Below are positions 41,976-54,086 of a stretch of 64,000 nt of DNA, in pieces (positions within the stretch are counted from its first letter, which is position 1; each line of letters opens with the position of its first letter). The notes beneath the pieces are model-generated. The model did not search any database and was not told the origin of the DNA. It was given only the letters and a program-made list of their open reading frames with translations. The position numbers and the translations under genes are program-made. This DNA is from Arthonia radiata (Eukaryota; Ascomycota; Arthoniomycetes; Arthoniales; Arthoniaceae), in NCBI GenBank assembly GCA_002989075.1, contig PSQN01000004.1, forward strand, positions 62,001 through 126,000, written 5' to 3'.

Positions 41976-44900
41976 TTACAAGGGCATTGCTCTGATGCCT
42001 CCCGTGGTGGGTTGCGCATGTCTCGTCGAACCTGCGCTCTTCTTCCTCGATCCTCTCCCGCGACCCCAGCTGCCGCCGCCGCGACGTGCGTACGGTTTCG
42101 TGCTGGCCTCACTGCTCTTACGCCCCTTCTTCGGTGCCCGATCCTTCTTCTTCACTCCGGTCCCCTCGCCCCTCGGTTTCCGCTGCCCATTCGCAGGATG
42201 CTGTTTCCGACTGGACTCATGGGATACCGACTTCGGTGTTTGCCACGATACATTTCTGGCAAAGTGTTGGCTGGTCTCCCCTACCGAATCGAAGTCTTCG
42301 TCATCAAGCTCATGCTCAAAATCTTCTTCTCCTTCTGACCCGTCCCCTCCTTCATCCTGCCCCAGATATGGCTGTGCAGCGTGCTCTTCCTCGTCGCTGA
42401 CCAGATCAACTACGTTTCGATGGTTGGGATCAGCGTCTTGGTCTTGAGCGCTCAACATCATCTCGTCATACGATTGCTTAGCCTGTTTGATTTTGTCAAG
42501 AAATTGTCTGCCGTATAGCTCGTACTTATCCTCATCGATGCCGGGAATAGCACAGAAGCCATCTTTATCTTTTGGAAATTTGATTGCCATCTCGCGAAGC
42601 ATCAGGTCGGTGAAGGGTGGTGCCCGCAACTTCCTCTTTATGACAATCTGTTGGAGATGTTGCTTTGATTCGGCAACGAATCCATCGACCACACTTCGGT
42701 GAATGTCGCTAATCGAATCCATGCGACTATCATTTCGGATCGGAGAGCCTCGACTTACAGAGCGGCGGCGCTTAGCAGCTCTCTGCGGCGGTTCAAACGA
42801 CGCGTCAAAATCATCGTCGTCTGCCTCTTCGCGTACACTGCGGCGCTTGGGTGCTGGCTCAAACGCATCTTCACCGTCTTCATCGTTCTCGCTAAGAGAA
42901 TGCTGCGGGACTTGACGACGAGTCTTCTTTCCCACTACGGGCGATGGTACATTCGTTGAAGCTGGCGGTGCGCGTCGACTCGACTTTGATCCGTTCTTTT
43001 TGTTCGTCCTGGGAGCTGGCCTGGTCGTCTCGGTGTTGTTTTCTTGGGCTGCCACATTGACTTCCAACTCCAACTTGACTAAAGCGGCACGTCAGCAGCT
43101 TGACTTTTCAACCATGATCGCCTCACACTTTTGAGATAGACGGTAATTCGCAGGGTCAAAAGGACGTACCACGCTTACTTGCGAAAGCTGAATACCTCCG
43201 ATCAGTAAAGATGTACGCTTGCACATAGCCCGCTTTGTTCTTGTGCTGCACTTCTTCCAGAGCATCCTCTGCCAGAAGCCTGGTGAATAGACGAGAAGCC
43301 GTGGACCGTTCAAGATGTTCGCCGGCCCCGAATTGAGGCAGATTTTGGTAACCCATCTCTCTGACTCTTTTCGAGGGGACGCCTTTGAATATGTCGACAC
43401 ATTGGTTTAGAGTAACTCCAGGGTTTTTCTTATTGGAAGGTTGAATGTGCTATGTTCATGGAAGTCAGCGCAAGTAAATACTCTAGTGCTGGTCATCCCG
43501 GACAACATGGACAGTCGCCCACTGGATGAACGGCAATGTGCGAGCGGCAGGCGGGGCATAGACCTACATGGACGAGTTTCACTGCCTCTGCCGCTTGATC
43601 CGTGAAATCATGCGTCTCGAAAATAGCATTCGAGCTGCAATTGTCGCATGTTCGCTCGCAGTCATCTTTTCGGAATGACTCGTTGAAGTAGCGAAGGACT
43701 TGGACCCTTCGACAGTCGCTCCTATTGTCACAAAACCATATCACCTTCTGGAGCATAGCAACCTGTCGCTCTTTCTGTTCAGCACTGACATCGGGGTTGT
43801 CGTCGATCATCCTCTTGTACTTTTTGAAATCGCCGTAGTGAAAAAACAAGTAACAACTGGATCGAAGACCATCTCGGCCAGCGCGACCGGTTTCTTGGTA
43901 GTAGCCTTCCAGACTCTTCGGAATACTGTCATGGATTACGTATCGTACGTTGGGCTTATCAATGCCCATGCCAAAAGCGATCGTAGCAACAATCACGTCA
44001 GTCGTACCGCGCTGCCACTGGCGTTGCACTAGTGCTCTCTCCTCACGCTTCATTCCGGCGTGATAATGGGCCGCATTGATGCCATGACGATCCTTGAGTT
44101 TGGACGCCACATCCTCGCAACGTTTCTTTGATAAACAGTAGATGATGCCGCTTTTACGCTGTTGAGGATGTATCAGTACACATACTTCACATGGTCGCAG
44201 TCAGCGCCAAGGAAGAAATACACTATATCTCACCTGGAATTTTGCGTGAATCAGTTCTGCGATCTGGGCCAAGCTGTCCGCAGACGTCTTTTTCTCTCGA
44301 ACCTCATATGTTAGGTTCGGTCTATTAAAGCTCTGCTTCAGAATGAGGCAACCCTCAATCCGAAGATTGGAGATGACGTCGGCTCTGACATTCTCCGTCG
44401 CCGTGGCGGTGCAGGCAATGAATGGCACGCCCGGCAATTTGTCTCGTAGGGCGCCAAGTTTTGTGTAGTCTGGTCGAAAGTCATGCCCCCACTGACTGAC
44501 ACAGTGGGCTTCGTCAACGACAATGCGCGCCAGTAAACTTCTTGAGCGAAGACTTTCAAAGATGGAAGCCATTGCACCGCTGAGACTGAGTAATTCGGGT
44601 GTGACGTAAACGAGTTCGATCAGCTCTGAAGAGTGCGCAGTTTGCAGGTTTTGAAAGATCTCCGTTCGATCGTCCTTGGTTGTGTCACTGTTTAGTACGA
44701 CTGCATTGATGCCTCTACTCTGCAAAGCAGTGACTTGGTCTTCCATGAGGCTTATCAGTGGCGAAACAACTATCGTAACGCCTTTGATAGGCGCTGATTT
44801 GACGATGGCCGGCAATTGGTAACAAAGCGATTTCCCCCCTCCCGTCGGCATCAGCACAAACACGTCACGTCCAATAAGGGTGGCATTGACCGCCTCCAGC

Positions 44901-46261
44901 TGGTTGGGCCTAAAACCACGCATCTTGAAGCGATTGAACATGGCTGCTCGGACCTCGCGGCCCCAAGGTTTGGAGTCCAGTTCACGGCGAGCGGCATTTT
45001 CAGACTTGCGCATGTTTGCGGTAGCAGGTGATACTGGAGTGCAAGCAACGGGAGCAGCTGAAGCGGGTGGCTGGATTGCTTTCGCGGGTGTTGGGGGTGT
45101 GTCGCGTCGAAGAACTCTAGGAGCTGGCGATGATGGTCTGTGAGACTTCATAGCACCCGGAGATAGTGGGCGGCAAGTGTTGGCAACAGCAGGTAATGCC
45201 AGAGACTGTTGGATTGCTGGGCTCCGGGACAGCAGACGGTGCATGACCGCAGGAGCTGGCGAGGGAGGGCGGAACGTCCTCGCGTCGTCTCTATGTTTTG
45301 ATTTGTACGAATTCGCAAGTGTTGGAGTCTTGCCGTGGGGAGTGTTCGCAGAAGTCTCTTGCAAAGGGTCTCGTGGCAACGGCTTGTAGGTAGAGGGGAT
45401 GCTGAGCTCAGTGTCTTCTCCAGCTGCTGCTTGAAGCATATCTGCGTCATCCTCGTCGTTCAAAATATCGTCCATGGAGTCTCCGGCGCTGAAGTACTGC
45501 TCGAAGTCCTCGGCCGGTACATCGTCGAAGTCGATGTCTTCTTCCTCGGAGTCTGCAACGGCCCGGATGACTCGGGAGCGAACATGTGCCGTATCAGGTA
45601 GTCGAGATAGTGTGTCATATCCTGTCCTCGCTATACTGATACCCGTCTCGGTTTCAAAACTATCTGCCTGCATCTCGGAGCTCTTTCGTTTCCTTCCAGC
45701 TTGCATCTGCCCGTTGAGGGAAGTGGTTTCGTCCGCTGCGTCGCTGGCTCGGGCTGATTCATCGGTAAGATCTATGACCTCAAAGGCGCTTTTAGGAACC
45801 ATCAGAGACCTATGTACGCGCAGACGGACGTTGGTCGTGCGAGGTGATGTAGCAGGATCCGCGTGAATATCCTTGACTGGGGAGATTTGCGGCAAAGCCT
45901 TCTGAGCAGTTTTCCGAGAAGGTGTTGACATCTCAGTTGGATGACGCCGTGGAAGAGGACACTTTGTCTGCGCGCTTATAACCGTCTCACGCGCTTGCGT
46001 ACTCGCAGAGGGAGCAAAACAAGGAGCCATCACGTCCTCGGAGGTTGTGAAATTCTCTTCGAAATCCTGTGTATTAGCAGACGCCTCGATAGGTATCTTG
46101 GGAGTGACAATCGGTGCTCCAGGCTCGTCGTCAAAGCCTTCAGCATTTTTGATGTCACTATCGTGCTCAGCAGTCGCAATGTATGGAAGAAGCCCTCGTG
46201 GGACGAACGGTTTCGTACTCAAAAGCCATTGCAGATGGCCAGCGAGGTTGTTGACAGACAT
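41976..46261 (-). CDS. SGS1: RecQ-family DNA helicase (Sgs1/BLM type)
   Basis: Four exons: 44234-46261, 43568-44158, 43179-43449 and 41976-43078, totalling 1330 residues. The first 430 residues are disordered and acidic in patches. The helicase core has FRPNQLEAVNA, Walker A TGGGKSLCYQ (Lys477), DEAHCVSQWGHDFRPDY (Asp583-His586), TATATEN, and IAFGMGIDKPNVRYVIH...YYQETGRAGRDG. A zinc-binding motif (CERTCDNC) and winged-helix region follow, then an HRDC-like domain (FVAESKQHLQQIV...PPFTDLMLREMAIKFP). The C-terminus is Arg/Gly/Lys-rich. This is the full Sgs1/BLM/QDE-3 plan: it unwinds recombination and replication intermediates in the nucleus with Top3-Rmi1. Introns are 75, 118 and 100 nt. It shares a 506-bp divergent promoter with PKR1. 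Confidence 0.93.
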
Positions 46262-46767
46262 TGGCCATTGGACATATCTGCTATGATAGCGTGCGCAGAC
46301 TCATTCCAGGCGAGCGGTCGCTGCAATGGCTAGACAGAAGCGGGTGTATAAAAGTTTGGCGAAATGTGACTGGGAGTAGAAGAGTTGTGTCGGGTAATTC
46401 GGATGGCGACTTCCCGGGAAACGCGTCGAACGCGCTGTCACGTGGAACTCATCACGCACCTCCAGATTAAGTCTAGTCGCATCGGGCAGTGACGTGCAGC
46501 TGCCTGTACATGCGTTTGTCTCCATCCGTGTGTTTACTATCTTCAAACATCAGACGAAATTCGAAACGGCGACCGCTCACTTCAAAGGCGGTACAGGGTT
46601 TGCGATATTCATACCTCGGACTTTGCAGCCACTATTCCGCTCGCTCACGGCGTGGAGTCCCACGACCGCAGTCACATCACACATCCGCGTGATCTGCGCA
46701 TACTTGAGAGAGCGAGGGAAATCGTCCTGCGCCAGCCTCATCATTATCATCACGTAAGCTATCAGTC
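46262..46767. promoter_or_regulatory. Divergent promoter RecQ / PKR1
   Basis: 506 bases between the ATG of the helicase (minus) and of PKR1 (plus), so it must carry both promoters. An ACGCGTCGAACGCG stretch near 46421-46434 contains an ACGCGT site, the core of MBF-type cell-cycle elements; regulation of the helicase through it is inference. Confidence 0.45.
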
Positions 46768-47361
46768 ATGGCAAACTTCATGGAAGAGCTCTGGAATTCC
46801 GTCTTCGTCCCTGGCCCAACCCCTACGCTTCTCATCGCAACCAATGTAACATTCGGGGCTTTGCTTCTACTATTACTTTGTCTCCTGGCCGCAACTTGGA
46901 GCGTACACTTTCTCATCCTCTCCGTACTGTCTGCAGGACTATGGGCCGCCATCAACTGGTTTGCACGGGAGGTTACTCTTGCGCAAGCTCGTGAAGAGAG
47001 CTTGCTAAGAAAAGACTCCAAGCCAGCCATTGCAAAGCCGGATGCAATCTCAGAGATGTCTGCAGATGCCATGGACAGCGGTGATGATACCGAAACTGAG
47101 GTTGATGAAGTGCAGAGACTGAGGGAATCAACACCACATGTACAGACGCCAACTGTGGAGTCAAACAACAGCTCTTCGGACAATCGCGCCGCATCAACCG
47201 CAATGGCTGGAGGCGGTAGTGGCAAAACAAGTGCTGCTGCTCGCCCAGTCCCGGATCCGGACCGTGAGCTGAAAAGAAGGCAGCAGAGGCATAGTATGGC
47301 AGAGTCAACTGGTTCATTGAGTACGGACAGTGAATGGGAGAAGGTTGATAACGACCGATGA
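46768..47361 (+). CDS. PKR1: V-ATPase assembly factor Pkr1
   Basis: Single exon, 197 residues. The start is diagnostic for Pkr1: ELWNSVFVPGPTPTLLIATN, followed by two membrane helices (FGALLLLLLCLLAATWSVHF and ILSVLSAGLWAAINWF) with a short hairpin. The rest is an acidic, Ser/Thr-rich cytosolic tail. Pkr1 sits in the ER membrane and helps assemble the V-ATPase Vo sector with Vma21, Vma12 and Vma22. The tail is longer than in yeast (122 residues in total there), as is usual in filamentous fungi. Confidence 0.9.
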   Translation: MANFMEELWNSVFVPGPTPTLLIATNVTFGALLLLLLCLLAATWSVHFLILSVLSAGLWAAINWFAREVTLAQAREESLLRKDSKPAIAKPDAISEMSADAMDSGDDTETEVDEVQRLRESTPHVQTPTVESNNSSSDNRAASTAMAGGGSGKTSAAARPVPDPDRELKRRQQRHSMAESTGSLSTDSEWEKVDNDR

Positions 47362-48628
47362 GTCGCGGAAACGGATGTCCGCTCGTCCCTACATGCGTAT
47401 CAATGAGCGAAACGAGGTGTACTGATTGCAGTAAAGTCATGCTCAGCACATCGAGGTGTTCTAGGCATCGATCGATCAGTTAATGAGAATTCATGACTAG
47501 TGATGAGGGTAGAAATGGCATGGGCGAGGATATTAGGTCAACCCAATTTCGATTTTTCCTCGACCATCGGGCCCCTTCGTCTTCAAAGGTTTATATCTTC
47601 GCACGGCTCTCTGCATCTAAAAGCCCGCGCCCAGCTCTACAGAAGCGTTGAAGTAATAAATGAGTAAGGGTAATCCTCTCGGGCTTATGTTTCTCGTTCT
47701 CGCCCTTGCTTCCGCGACTTTCCTCTTCTACTTTCTTCATCATTCACTCATGTCCATCTCCAGTATGCAAGATGCCACAAACCATTCTTCTACTAACGGT
47801 GTTTGGAACACTTGCCGAATCCGCTACCGCACGAGCTGCAATTTACCATCGTAATGTGACCTCAGCATACACCAAGACCTGTGTCTTTAGATACGTCACT
47901 ATCATCCGGACATCAAGGAACAATTTCGCAAGGTCAGGCGTTGCCTACCCTTCGTTTCTGCGGGACGCGAACTTAATACCTCACACATCCATTGACAAGC
48001 TTCTGCCAATCATACGGTATCCTTATCAGCAATAGACTGCCCAACGCTCGAGCGGCTGGCTTTACATCTCAACAACGTTCGCAAGGGTCTCATCGGAGGC
48101 TTTCCAATGCCATAAAATTCATAGGCGGGTGCCGCATCTCACGATCCTTGCACAGATGCCTTCGAACCCACGCTTGATGGAGCTAGTGACGACGTGTCAA
48201 CTCGAGTTTGCAAACACCACCGCTTACTGAGCCAATCTCGATGCATATTGGCAGGCATGTACCGGGCTCCAGGTCCTGAGAAGTTTTCACAACCATTTGC
48301 CATCATATGACAGTAGGGTGTTGCTCCGTGGTGAGCATTCATAGATGACATTTTGATTCATGTGTTTCTACGTGTGAATGAAAAGAACCTTGAGATGACT
48401 ACAATACCATGAGAGTCAGTCTCGAATTCGACCGCTGATTGCACGTGATGCCGCTTGCCTGGTATCATGGTCCGTGCGCCTAGAGCTTCAACTTGGAAAG
48501 TGGAATCATCTCGCGCTCAGGATTTGCACTCTGTCTTCAAAAACGCGCACAACAGCACTGGTCATTCGTAGCCGACTGCAACCTTCCGGTCATCGAATCC
48601 TAGTCCCTACTTAAACATATCAGCGGAG
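47362..48628. other. Intergenic region with one weak candidate gene
   Basis: About 1.3 kb between PKR1 and SMD1. The only item of interest is the signal-peptide-like frame listed separately. No tRNA is found, although a GGTTCGAA-like box occurs on the minus strand near 48168. Confidence 0.45.
47772..48035 (+). CDS. Candidate small secreted protein, 87 aa (weak)
   Basis: ATG at 47772 opens a frame with a signal-peptide-like start (PQTILLLTVFGTLAESATARA) and a single later Cys. A CT-rich leader lies directly upstream. There is no family match I recognise, codon quality after residue 40 is poor, and introns cannot be excluded. It is a weak candidate only. Confidence 0.2.
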   Translation: MPQTILLLTVFGTLAESATARAAIYHRNVTSAYTKTCVFRYVTIIRTSRNNFARSGVAYPSFLRDANLIPHTSIDKLLPIIRYPYQQ

Positions 48629-49101
48629 ATGAAGCTCGTTAGGTGAGAGAAATACGCGCGACCACTGCGCACAACTCAGACTACGCGCAATAGCTAATGC
48701 ACATCTTCTCTAGATTCCTCATGAAGTGCCAGAATGAGACCGTCAGCATCGAACTCAAGAACGGCACCATCGTGCATGGTACCGTCGCTTCAGTCTCACC
48801 ACTCATGAACATCGCTCTTCGCGCCGTCAAGATGACACCCAAGAATCGCGGTCCCGGCGGTCAAGCAGCAGCAGAGACTACTCAACTGGATACAATCAAT
48901 GTTCGCGGCAGCACTATTCGATACGTCATCCTACCCGACTCGCTTCCCTTAGACACGCTCCTTGTTGACGATGCGCCCAAGCCGAAGAACAAGGCGAGGA
49001 AGGAGGCGGATCGCGGAGGAAGAGCCGCGCCTGCCGGTGGCCGTGGAGGCCCGAGAGGTCGTGGCAGGGGCAGGGGTCGTGGAAGGGGACGAGGCTTCTA
49101 A
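48629..49101 (+). CDS. SMD1: Small nuclear ribonucleoprotein Sm D1
   Basis: Exons 48629-48642 (14 nt, coding MKLV and part of Arg) and 48714-49101, 133 residues; the 71-nt intron has a GCTAATG branch. The joined start [21 protein letters not shown] is that of Sm D1, with Sm1 motif ([22 protein letters not shown]) and Sm2 motif ([14 protein letters not shown]). The C-terminus is an RG-repeat tail ([14 protein letters not shown]), normally symmetrically dimethylated. Sm D1 is part of the heptameric ring on spliceosomal snRNAs. The start of the larger frame (CTG/ATG inside the intron) is wrong; the 14-nt exon decides it. Confidence 0.95.
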
Positions 49102-49458
49102 ACATTGAGGCCATAAGAAGTCTCGTCATATTCACGCAAGAAGCACCGAGAGTGTTGGGCGCGAAAGCAAGTCGTTCTTGATTAAAGAGCGCGCTCGAGA
49201 GGGCCTCCGTATCGACATTCACGCCTTGACTCGTCCAACGACGCCAGCTACATTCCATCGAGAATTGTTCGGCTCATCAAGAAGTGAGCGAATCTTTCAG
49301 GGTCACTGCGAAGAATCCGTAAAGACGGCGAGCGGCGCGAAGTCTTTGGGAGATTATAGTCTAGATGTAAGTATAGGCTTTTGCAAGCCACGACCCAACC
49401 TCGCTAAATATGGCAGCCACGGGCATTCTTCTCGCGGCCTGTCCGCTCTACGTATGTA
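49102..49458. other. Convergent intergenic region
   Basis: About 360 bases between SMD1 and MTQ2, expected to hold their 3' ends only. Confidence 0.5.
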
Positions 49459-50223
49459 CTACTTGGAACGCTGTTCACTTGCAGCTTTCCGAGCTATGCG
49501 CACGATGGACAGATGCTCGATACCACCCGTTCGACCGCTATCTTTGACAACATCGACATCCCATCCGCTATTGTCCCAGCTCTGCACTCTCTTTACGACT
49601 TCTTCTGGATTGTTGCGCTTGCAAAAGAGAATATACGCTACCCCTCGCGAGCTCAGCGAATCCGGCAGGCTGTGGAGTAATCGCTCCGTCACTTCCATAC
49701 CCTCACGGCCGCCGTCCGTTGCAAGAGCTAACAGTTTGTTGTCACGCTCGAAGTCATTGAGATCTGCAGCGCCCGAATAAGACGGAACGTTGTCTGAGGG
49801 CACATACGGCGGGTTGAAAAGCAACAGATCGACGATGCCAGGTGACAGAGGGCTGGCCAGGTCTCCTTGAATGCAGCCAAGAGTAAGCGCCGTCTCTACA
49901 TGTGTGTTCGCACGAATTGTCCGACAATGTTGTCTGACAGTTTCTTCGGCTGCGACGCAGGCTGCTGCATTGATGTCGACGCCAAGAGTAAGCACGTCAG
50001 CCCTGCCAATCAATGCATGTGCGTTGGCTGTGAGGAAAGCTAGGACTATGCCAGATCCTGTGCCCACTTCTGTGACCAGTGGAGCCGGGGACGGTTTGAC
50101 GAAGCGCTGCGCGAGGAAATGCGTCTCCGAGGGCGCCGACAACGTATCCAGAAAAAGGTACGAATCTTCTGCGGGCGGATATGTATTCAAAGGGATATGG
50201 TCAGTGTCAGGCGTTGGTAGCAT
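49459..50223 (-). CDS. MTQ2: eRF1 glutamine methyltransferase catalytic subunit
   Basis: Single exon, 254 residues, usual for Mtq2/HemK2. The start region YPPAEDSYLFLDTL is characteristic. The SAM-binding motif is TEVGTGSGIV (51-60), with an acidic residue in GVDIN, and the catalytic NPPY is at 137-140, the mark of glutamine/asparagine methyltransferases. With Trm112 the enzyme methylates the Gln of the GGQ loop in release factor eRF1. It acts in the cytosol and nucleus. Confidence 0.92.
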   Translation of the reverse strand: MLPTPDTDHIPLNTYPPAEDSYLFLDTLSAPSETHFLAQRFVKPSPAPLVTEVGTGSGIVLAFLTANAHALIGRADVLTLGVDINAAACVAAEETVRQHCRTIRANTHVETALTLGCIQGDLASPLSPGIVDLLLFNPPYVPSDNVPSYSGAADLNDFERDNKLLALATDGGREGMEVTERLLHSLPDSLSSRGVAYILFCKRNNPEEVVKRVQSWDNSGWDVDVVKDSGRTGGIEHLSIVRIARKAASEQRSK

Positions 50224-50616
50224 TGGAGCTGTTCAGAGCAACACAACTATATTGACCTCAGCTGTACATATTGAAATAATTTTGTGCGCGAAAATTACCT
50301 GCTTGTTGAACACCCTGCCTTTGTGTAAGTTGGTCACCCAGCAACCACCTAACTAATAGTCGCTTAGCCAAGATTTACACGCTTATCACCAGATCTCCTA
50401 CTTCCATAATCACTTTGCGTGGTCGCACCGATTGCTTACCCCTTCCAACTCAAAGTTTCGCCGGAAGGATCCAGTTGGCTTCCGAAATTGCCGACGCTGC
50501 CGGTGCTCGCGATAAGAGCGGATGCCGAAGAGGAATGCTTCCGTGACCATCTGTCTTATGATGCTACCCTCTTACTCCGTAGACAGGTAATAATTGCGAA
50601 ATTCGCACTTGCAAGT
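50224..50616. promoter_or_regulatory. Divergent promoter MTQ2 / GNAT gene
   Basis: 393 bases between two oppositely directed start codons. No clear motif is seen. Confidence 0.4.
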
Positions 50617-51818
50617 ATGACAGACAGCTCCGAAGCGAGCAATATCCACGTGCCTGAGGGGTTTCCAGCATTGGTAAGTATCACTGCGCGGTTGCGCCAA
50701 TGATAAAACAACGAAGCAACAGTACACTTGCACCTATGACTCCAGCTCCACCGTACAGAGACCTTTCCACCTTTGCTTCTTGCCATTGCGATGCTCGCTA
50801 TGGTTGGTGAATCAATGAACATTGGAAAGCCATCAACGTGGCAGTATTAGTAGGCTAAGACCATCACCACCGCCCCAAGAAGCATGCTGAATTTGCGTGG
50901 CCTGTCCCGAACTGACATGTCGCGTTCTAGGCCGCGCCGACTAGATCCGAAGACAAGATACCCCAAGAGAAGATCAGAGTTGAATACATTGGTGTGCACG
51001 ACATTGGAGACTTTGTAAGTCCGCTGAGCATGAGGCTGGAGCCGGCCCTTCATCATCTAGCATGCTTGACTAAGGGTGGTCTCGCAGGCCGCCATCTGCT
51101 ATGAGGCCTTCCCAGATTTGTTTTGGGACGGGTTTGAGACCTCTTCAAGACCGCCGCTCGAAGAGCGTGTCAGCCGTCTTGCTCAGCATTTCAAGCCGTG
51201 GCTATCACAACCTGGCTATCATGCGCTCAAAGCGACCCACTCTGATACTGATGAGGTGGTGAGTCTTGCTCCATGAGCCCTCCGTAACATCAGAAGCTCA
51301 ACACACAAGGACAGATGGCCGTTGCTGCATGGCACGAGAACGGCAAGCACCATATCTACCCGACAACCTACCCGCTCTTTGTGGGCTATAAATTCCCGGA
51401 TTCCTTCATCCCTTGTACCTGGCGTGATGATCTGGTTGGACCTTTGGGCTTTGCCGAGAAAGAAGGCTGGAGTGACGACGAAGTTGAAAAGCTGTATTCA
51501 CATCACCGCGACGCATGGTTCAAAGAGTTCGAGTCGTACGACATTGGACGGCTCAAGGAGATGGGCGAGCAGCCACACTGGTATCTCGCGCCACTGTGCG
51601 TGAAGAGGAAGTACTGGGCCAAAGGCGTGGGGAAGGCGCTACTCATGTGGGGTCTTGACAGAGCAGATGCTTCGAACCCACCGCAGCCGTGCGTACTGGA
51701 ATCTCTACCGAACGCGAGACCTGTATACTATCATCATGGATTCCGACCGACAGCTCATCATGGATCCAGCAAAGACACGCAGCTCGTTCGTCCTGCTAAG
51801 ATGATATCACTACAATGA
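50617..51818 (+). CDS. GNAT-family N-acetyltransferase
   Basis: Four exons: 50617-50673, 50931-51014, 51088-51258, 51315-51818, giving 271 residues; introns of 257, 73 and 56 nt. The fold starts at IRVEYIGVHDIGDFAAICYEAF. AVAAWHE precedes a loop insertion, then LAPLCVKRKYWAKGVGKALL carries the acetyl-CoA pyrophosphate loop (R/K-x-x-x-x-G-x-G-K-A) and YYHHGF the usual terminal strand. It resembles small fungal acetyltransferases of unknown substrate. The first intron is long, so a further small exon could be hidden in it; frames and splice signals agree as given. Confidence 0.8.
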
Positions 51819-52389
51819 TTGAGGAAGGTTTCCAGCGAGGTCAGATACGAGTTCGAGCTCGACAAAGCTCAGCAAGAGTACCTGCACGGAGCAGCAAGTA
51901 CATGTGCTTCTCGGAGAACGAGATCAAGGGACTCTGCCGCAGACAGTCGACTACAACACCAGTGCTCAAATCGCAGACCGGCCTTTCTCTCCTGCGATCC
52001 GAGAAGCTTGCACTACTTTACACACTTGTCAATTGACGAAAGGTTGATGTGGCGCCCAAGTATTCCGACAAATGAAACCACCTTTGGCGTAACGCTAGCT
52101 GATCAATTACCTGGTGCACAACTCTCCCCGCCTTTGGTGTCCCCTAGCTCGCATCTTATTCCACCAACAGCTACTCTACATCAGTACTAATGTGAGCACT
52201 CAGCAAATCAGTAGACACGCCCGCGACAAACCTTGCAGGCTTATATTATCTCTCGCCTCACCATGTCCCGTCAGTATCCGCCTCAGCCGTAAACGTACAG
52301 CTCCATGAAGCTCGACGCAACATATATGCCCAGCAATAGTCACTCTTCTTGCTGCTGCAACCGCCTGGCTGACCAGCAGACTGAGCACC
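51819..52389. other. Intergenic region
   Basis: About 570 bases, P450 promoter and GNAT 3' UTR. No other feature is supported. Confidence 0.5.
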
Positions 52390-54086
52390 ATGGCATCTAG
52401 CACCACCCTCGCTGGTGCTTTCGCCGCCGGAGTGGCGTGCCACCAGTTCTACTTCAAGCAATCCGAACACCACCTTCACCCCGTCCGCAAACTTCAGGTT
52501 TTCATACTAGCATGCCTTGCGGCACCTATTAACATCTCCAAAAAGAGCAGCGGTGATCTCCATGTTCAATACATCCCATCTCTGCAACGGTGGCAGGCCA
52601 TTGGCGTTTTTCTCACTGGACTCTACACTTCTCTTCTGATCTACCGCTTGTTCTTTCACCCCATGAACAAGTTTCCCGGCCCATTGTCTGCGCGTATCTC
52701 AGACTTGTGGTACTCAAGCAAGCTCAGTCATGCCGACGCGCCGCTGAAGCTTGTTGAACTCCACAACAGATACGGCCAATTCCTTCGCATTGGCTCTTCT
52801 AGCTTGTCCATCACTCATCCTGATGCTGTCCAGACGATCTACGGCCTCGGTACGAAATGCAGCAAAGGCCCGTGGTACGACCAGAGTGTGCCTTACACCT
52901 CCATGCAGACGACTCGTTCGCGTCCGGACCATGACAAGCGCCGCCGTATCTGTATGTCCATCAGCGAAGCATACCTTTTCTTTTCAGAAGAATCATACTG
53001 ACGGTAGAACCAGGGTCTCCAGCCTTCTCCGACAAAGCCCTCCGCGGCTACGAAGACCGTATGCGGCCCTACGCTCACCGCTTGACCGAGCAGCTGCGCG
53101 CCTTTTCCGGACAGCCCGTCAACGTCTCGGCATGGTTCAACTACTTCTCGTTCGACGTGATGGGCGATCTCGCCTTCAACAAATCCTTCAACATGCTTGA
53201 GCGGGGAGAGGAGCACTGGGCGATCAAGCTCCTCAACAGCGGTATGGAGCCCTTCGCGCTCTATCTCCCGGAGTGGCTGTTCAGGATCATGGTCGCCATC
53301 CCCGGCGCAGCCGGCGACTTCTGGAAGTTCTTAGACTACTGCGGCGAAGCCGTCGAGAAGCGCATGAGCCAGAATCCGCACATTCCCGACATCATGTCGA
53401 CGCTCCTGAAGCCTTACGAGAAGAGCGGCCCACCAAGCAAAGAGGAGATGATCTTCTTGCACGCGGACTCGCGCCTGGTGATCGTCGCTGGCAGCGACAC
53501 AACCGCCGCGACACTTTCACACCTATTCTGCCGCCTCTGCCAAAACCCTGAATATGTCCCCAAGCTGCGCGAAGAGTTCGGATCTTGCGTCGACGAGAAC
53601 GGCGACGCCAAAAATGTGGATATCCAGAACTGCGAGCTCCTGAACGGCTGTATCAACGAGGCGCTTCGTCTCAACCCACCTGTGCCCTCCCAGATCCAGC
53701 GCAAGACGCCACCTGAGGGCATCGAGATCGGTGGGCAACATATCCCTGGGAACTGCAAGGTCTGGTCACCTCAGTACGTGAACAGTCGTAACGAGGACGT
53801 GTACATCAACGCGCAGGCATTCGTTCCTGAACGCTGGGGCAGCAAGCCGGAAATGGTGACGGACGGGGGTAAATCCTTCGCGCCATTCAATATAGGTGTG
53901 TATGGGTGCATCGGGAAGCCATTGGCGCTCATGGAGATTCGCGCTGTGGTAGCGAAGATCCTGACGAGCTTTGACGTGGACTTCGCGCCGGGCGAGGAGG
54001 GGCAACAGTTGCTGTACAAGACGAGAGATCACTTCACGTTGGGGCTGGGGCCGATGAAGCTGGTGTTCAAGGAGAGGAAAACGTGA
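52390..54086 (+). CDS. Cytochrome P450 (tryprostatin B 6-hydroxylase-like)
   Basis: Exons 52390-52951 and 53014-54086 (62-nt intron with ACTGAC branch), 544 residues. The N-terminal helix is at about 72-93 (AIGVFLTGLYTSLLIYRLFF), followed by the Pro-rich hinge HPMNKFPGP. Further landmarks are the helix C stretch RRRIWSPAFSDKALRGYE, the I-helix AGSDTTAA, the K-helix EALR, ERWGS and the haem loop FAPFNIGVYGCIGKPLA with Cys486. The whole is closest to fungal enzymes annotated as tryprostatin B 6-hydroxylase. It is ER-bound. No secondary-metabolite backbone gene lies nearby, so its substrate remains open. Confidence 0.92.

Noticed and set aside
48160-48180. GGTTCGAA-like box suggesting a tRNA B-box on the minus strand
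   Set aside because: No A-box, acceptor stem or cloverleaf can be formed around it.
50617-54086. Secondary-metabolite cluster around the P450 and acetyltransferase
   Set aside because: No polyketide synthase, NRPS, terpene cyclase or prenyltransferase is present in the window, and the neighbours are housekeeping genes.
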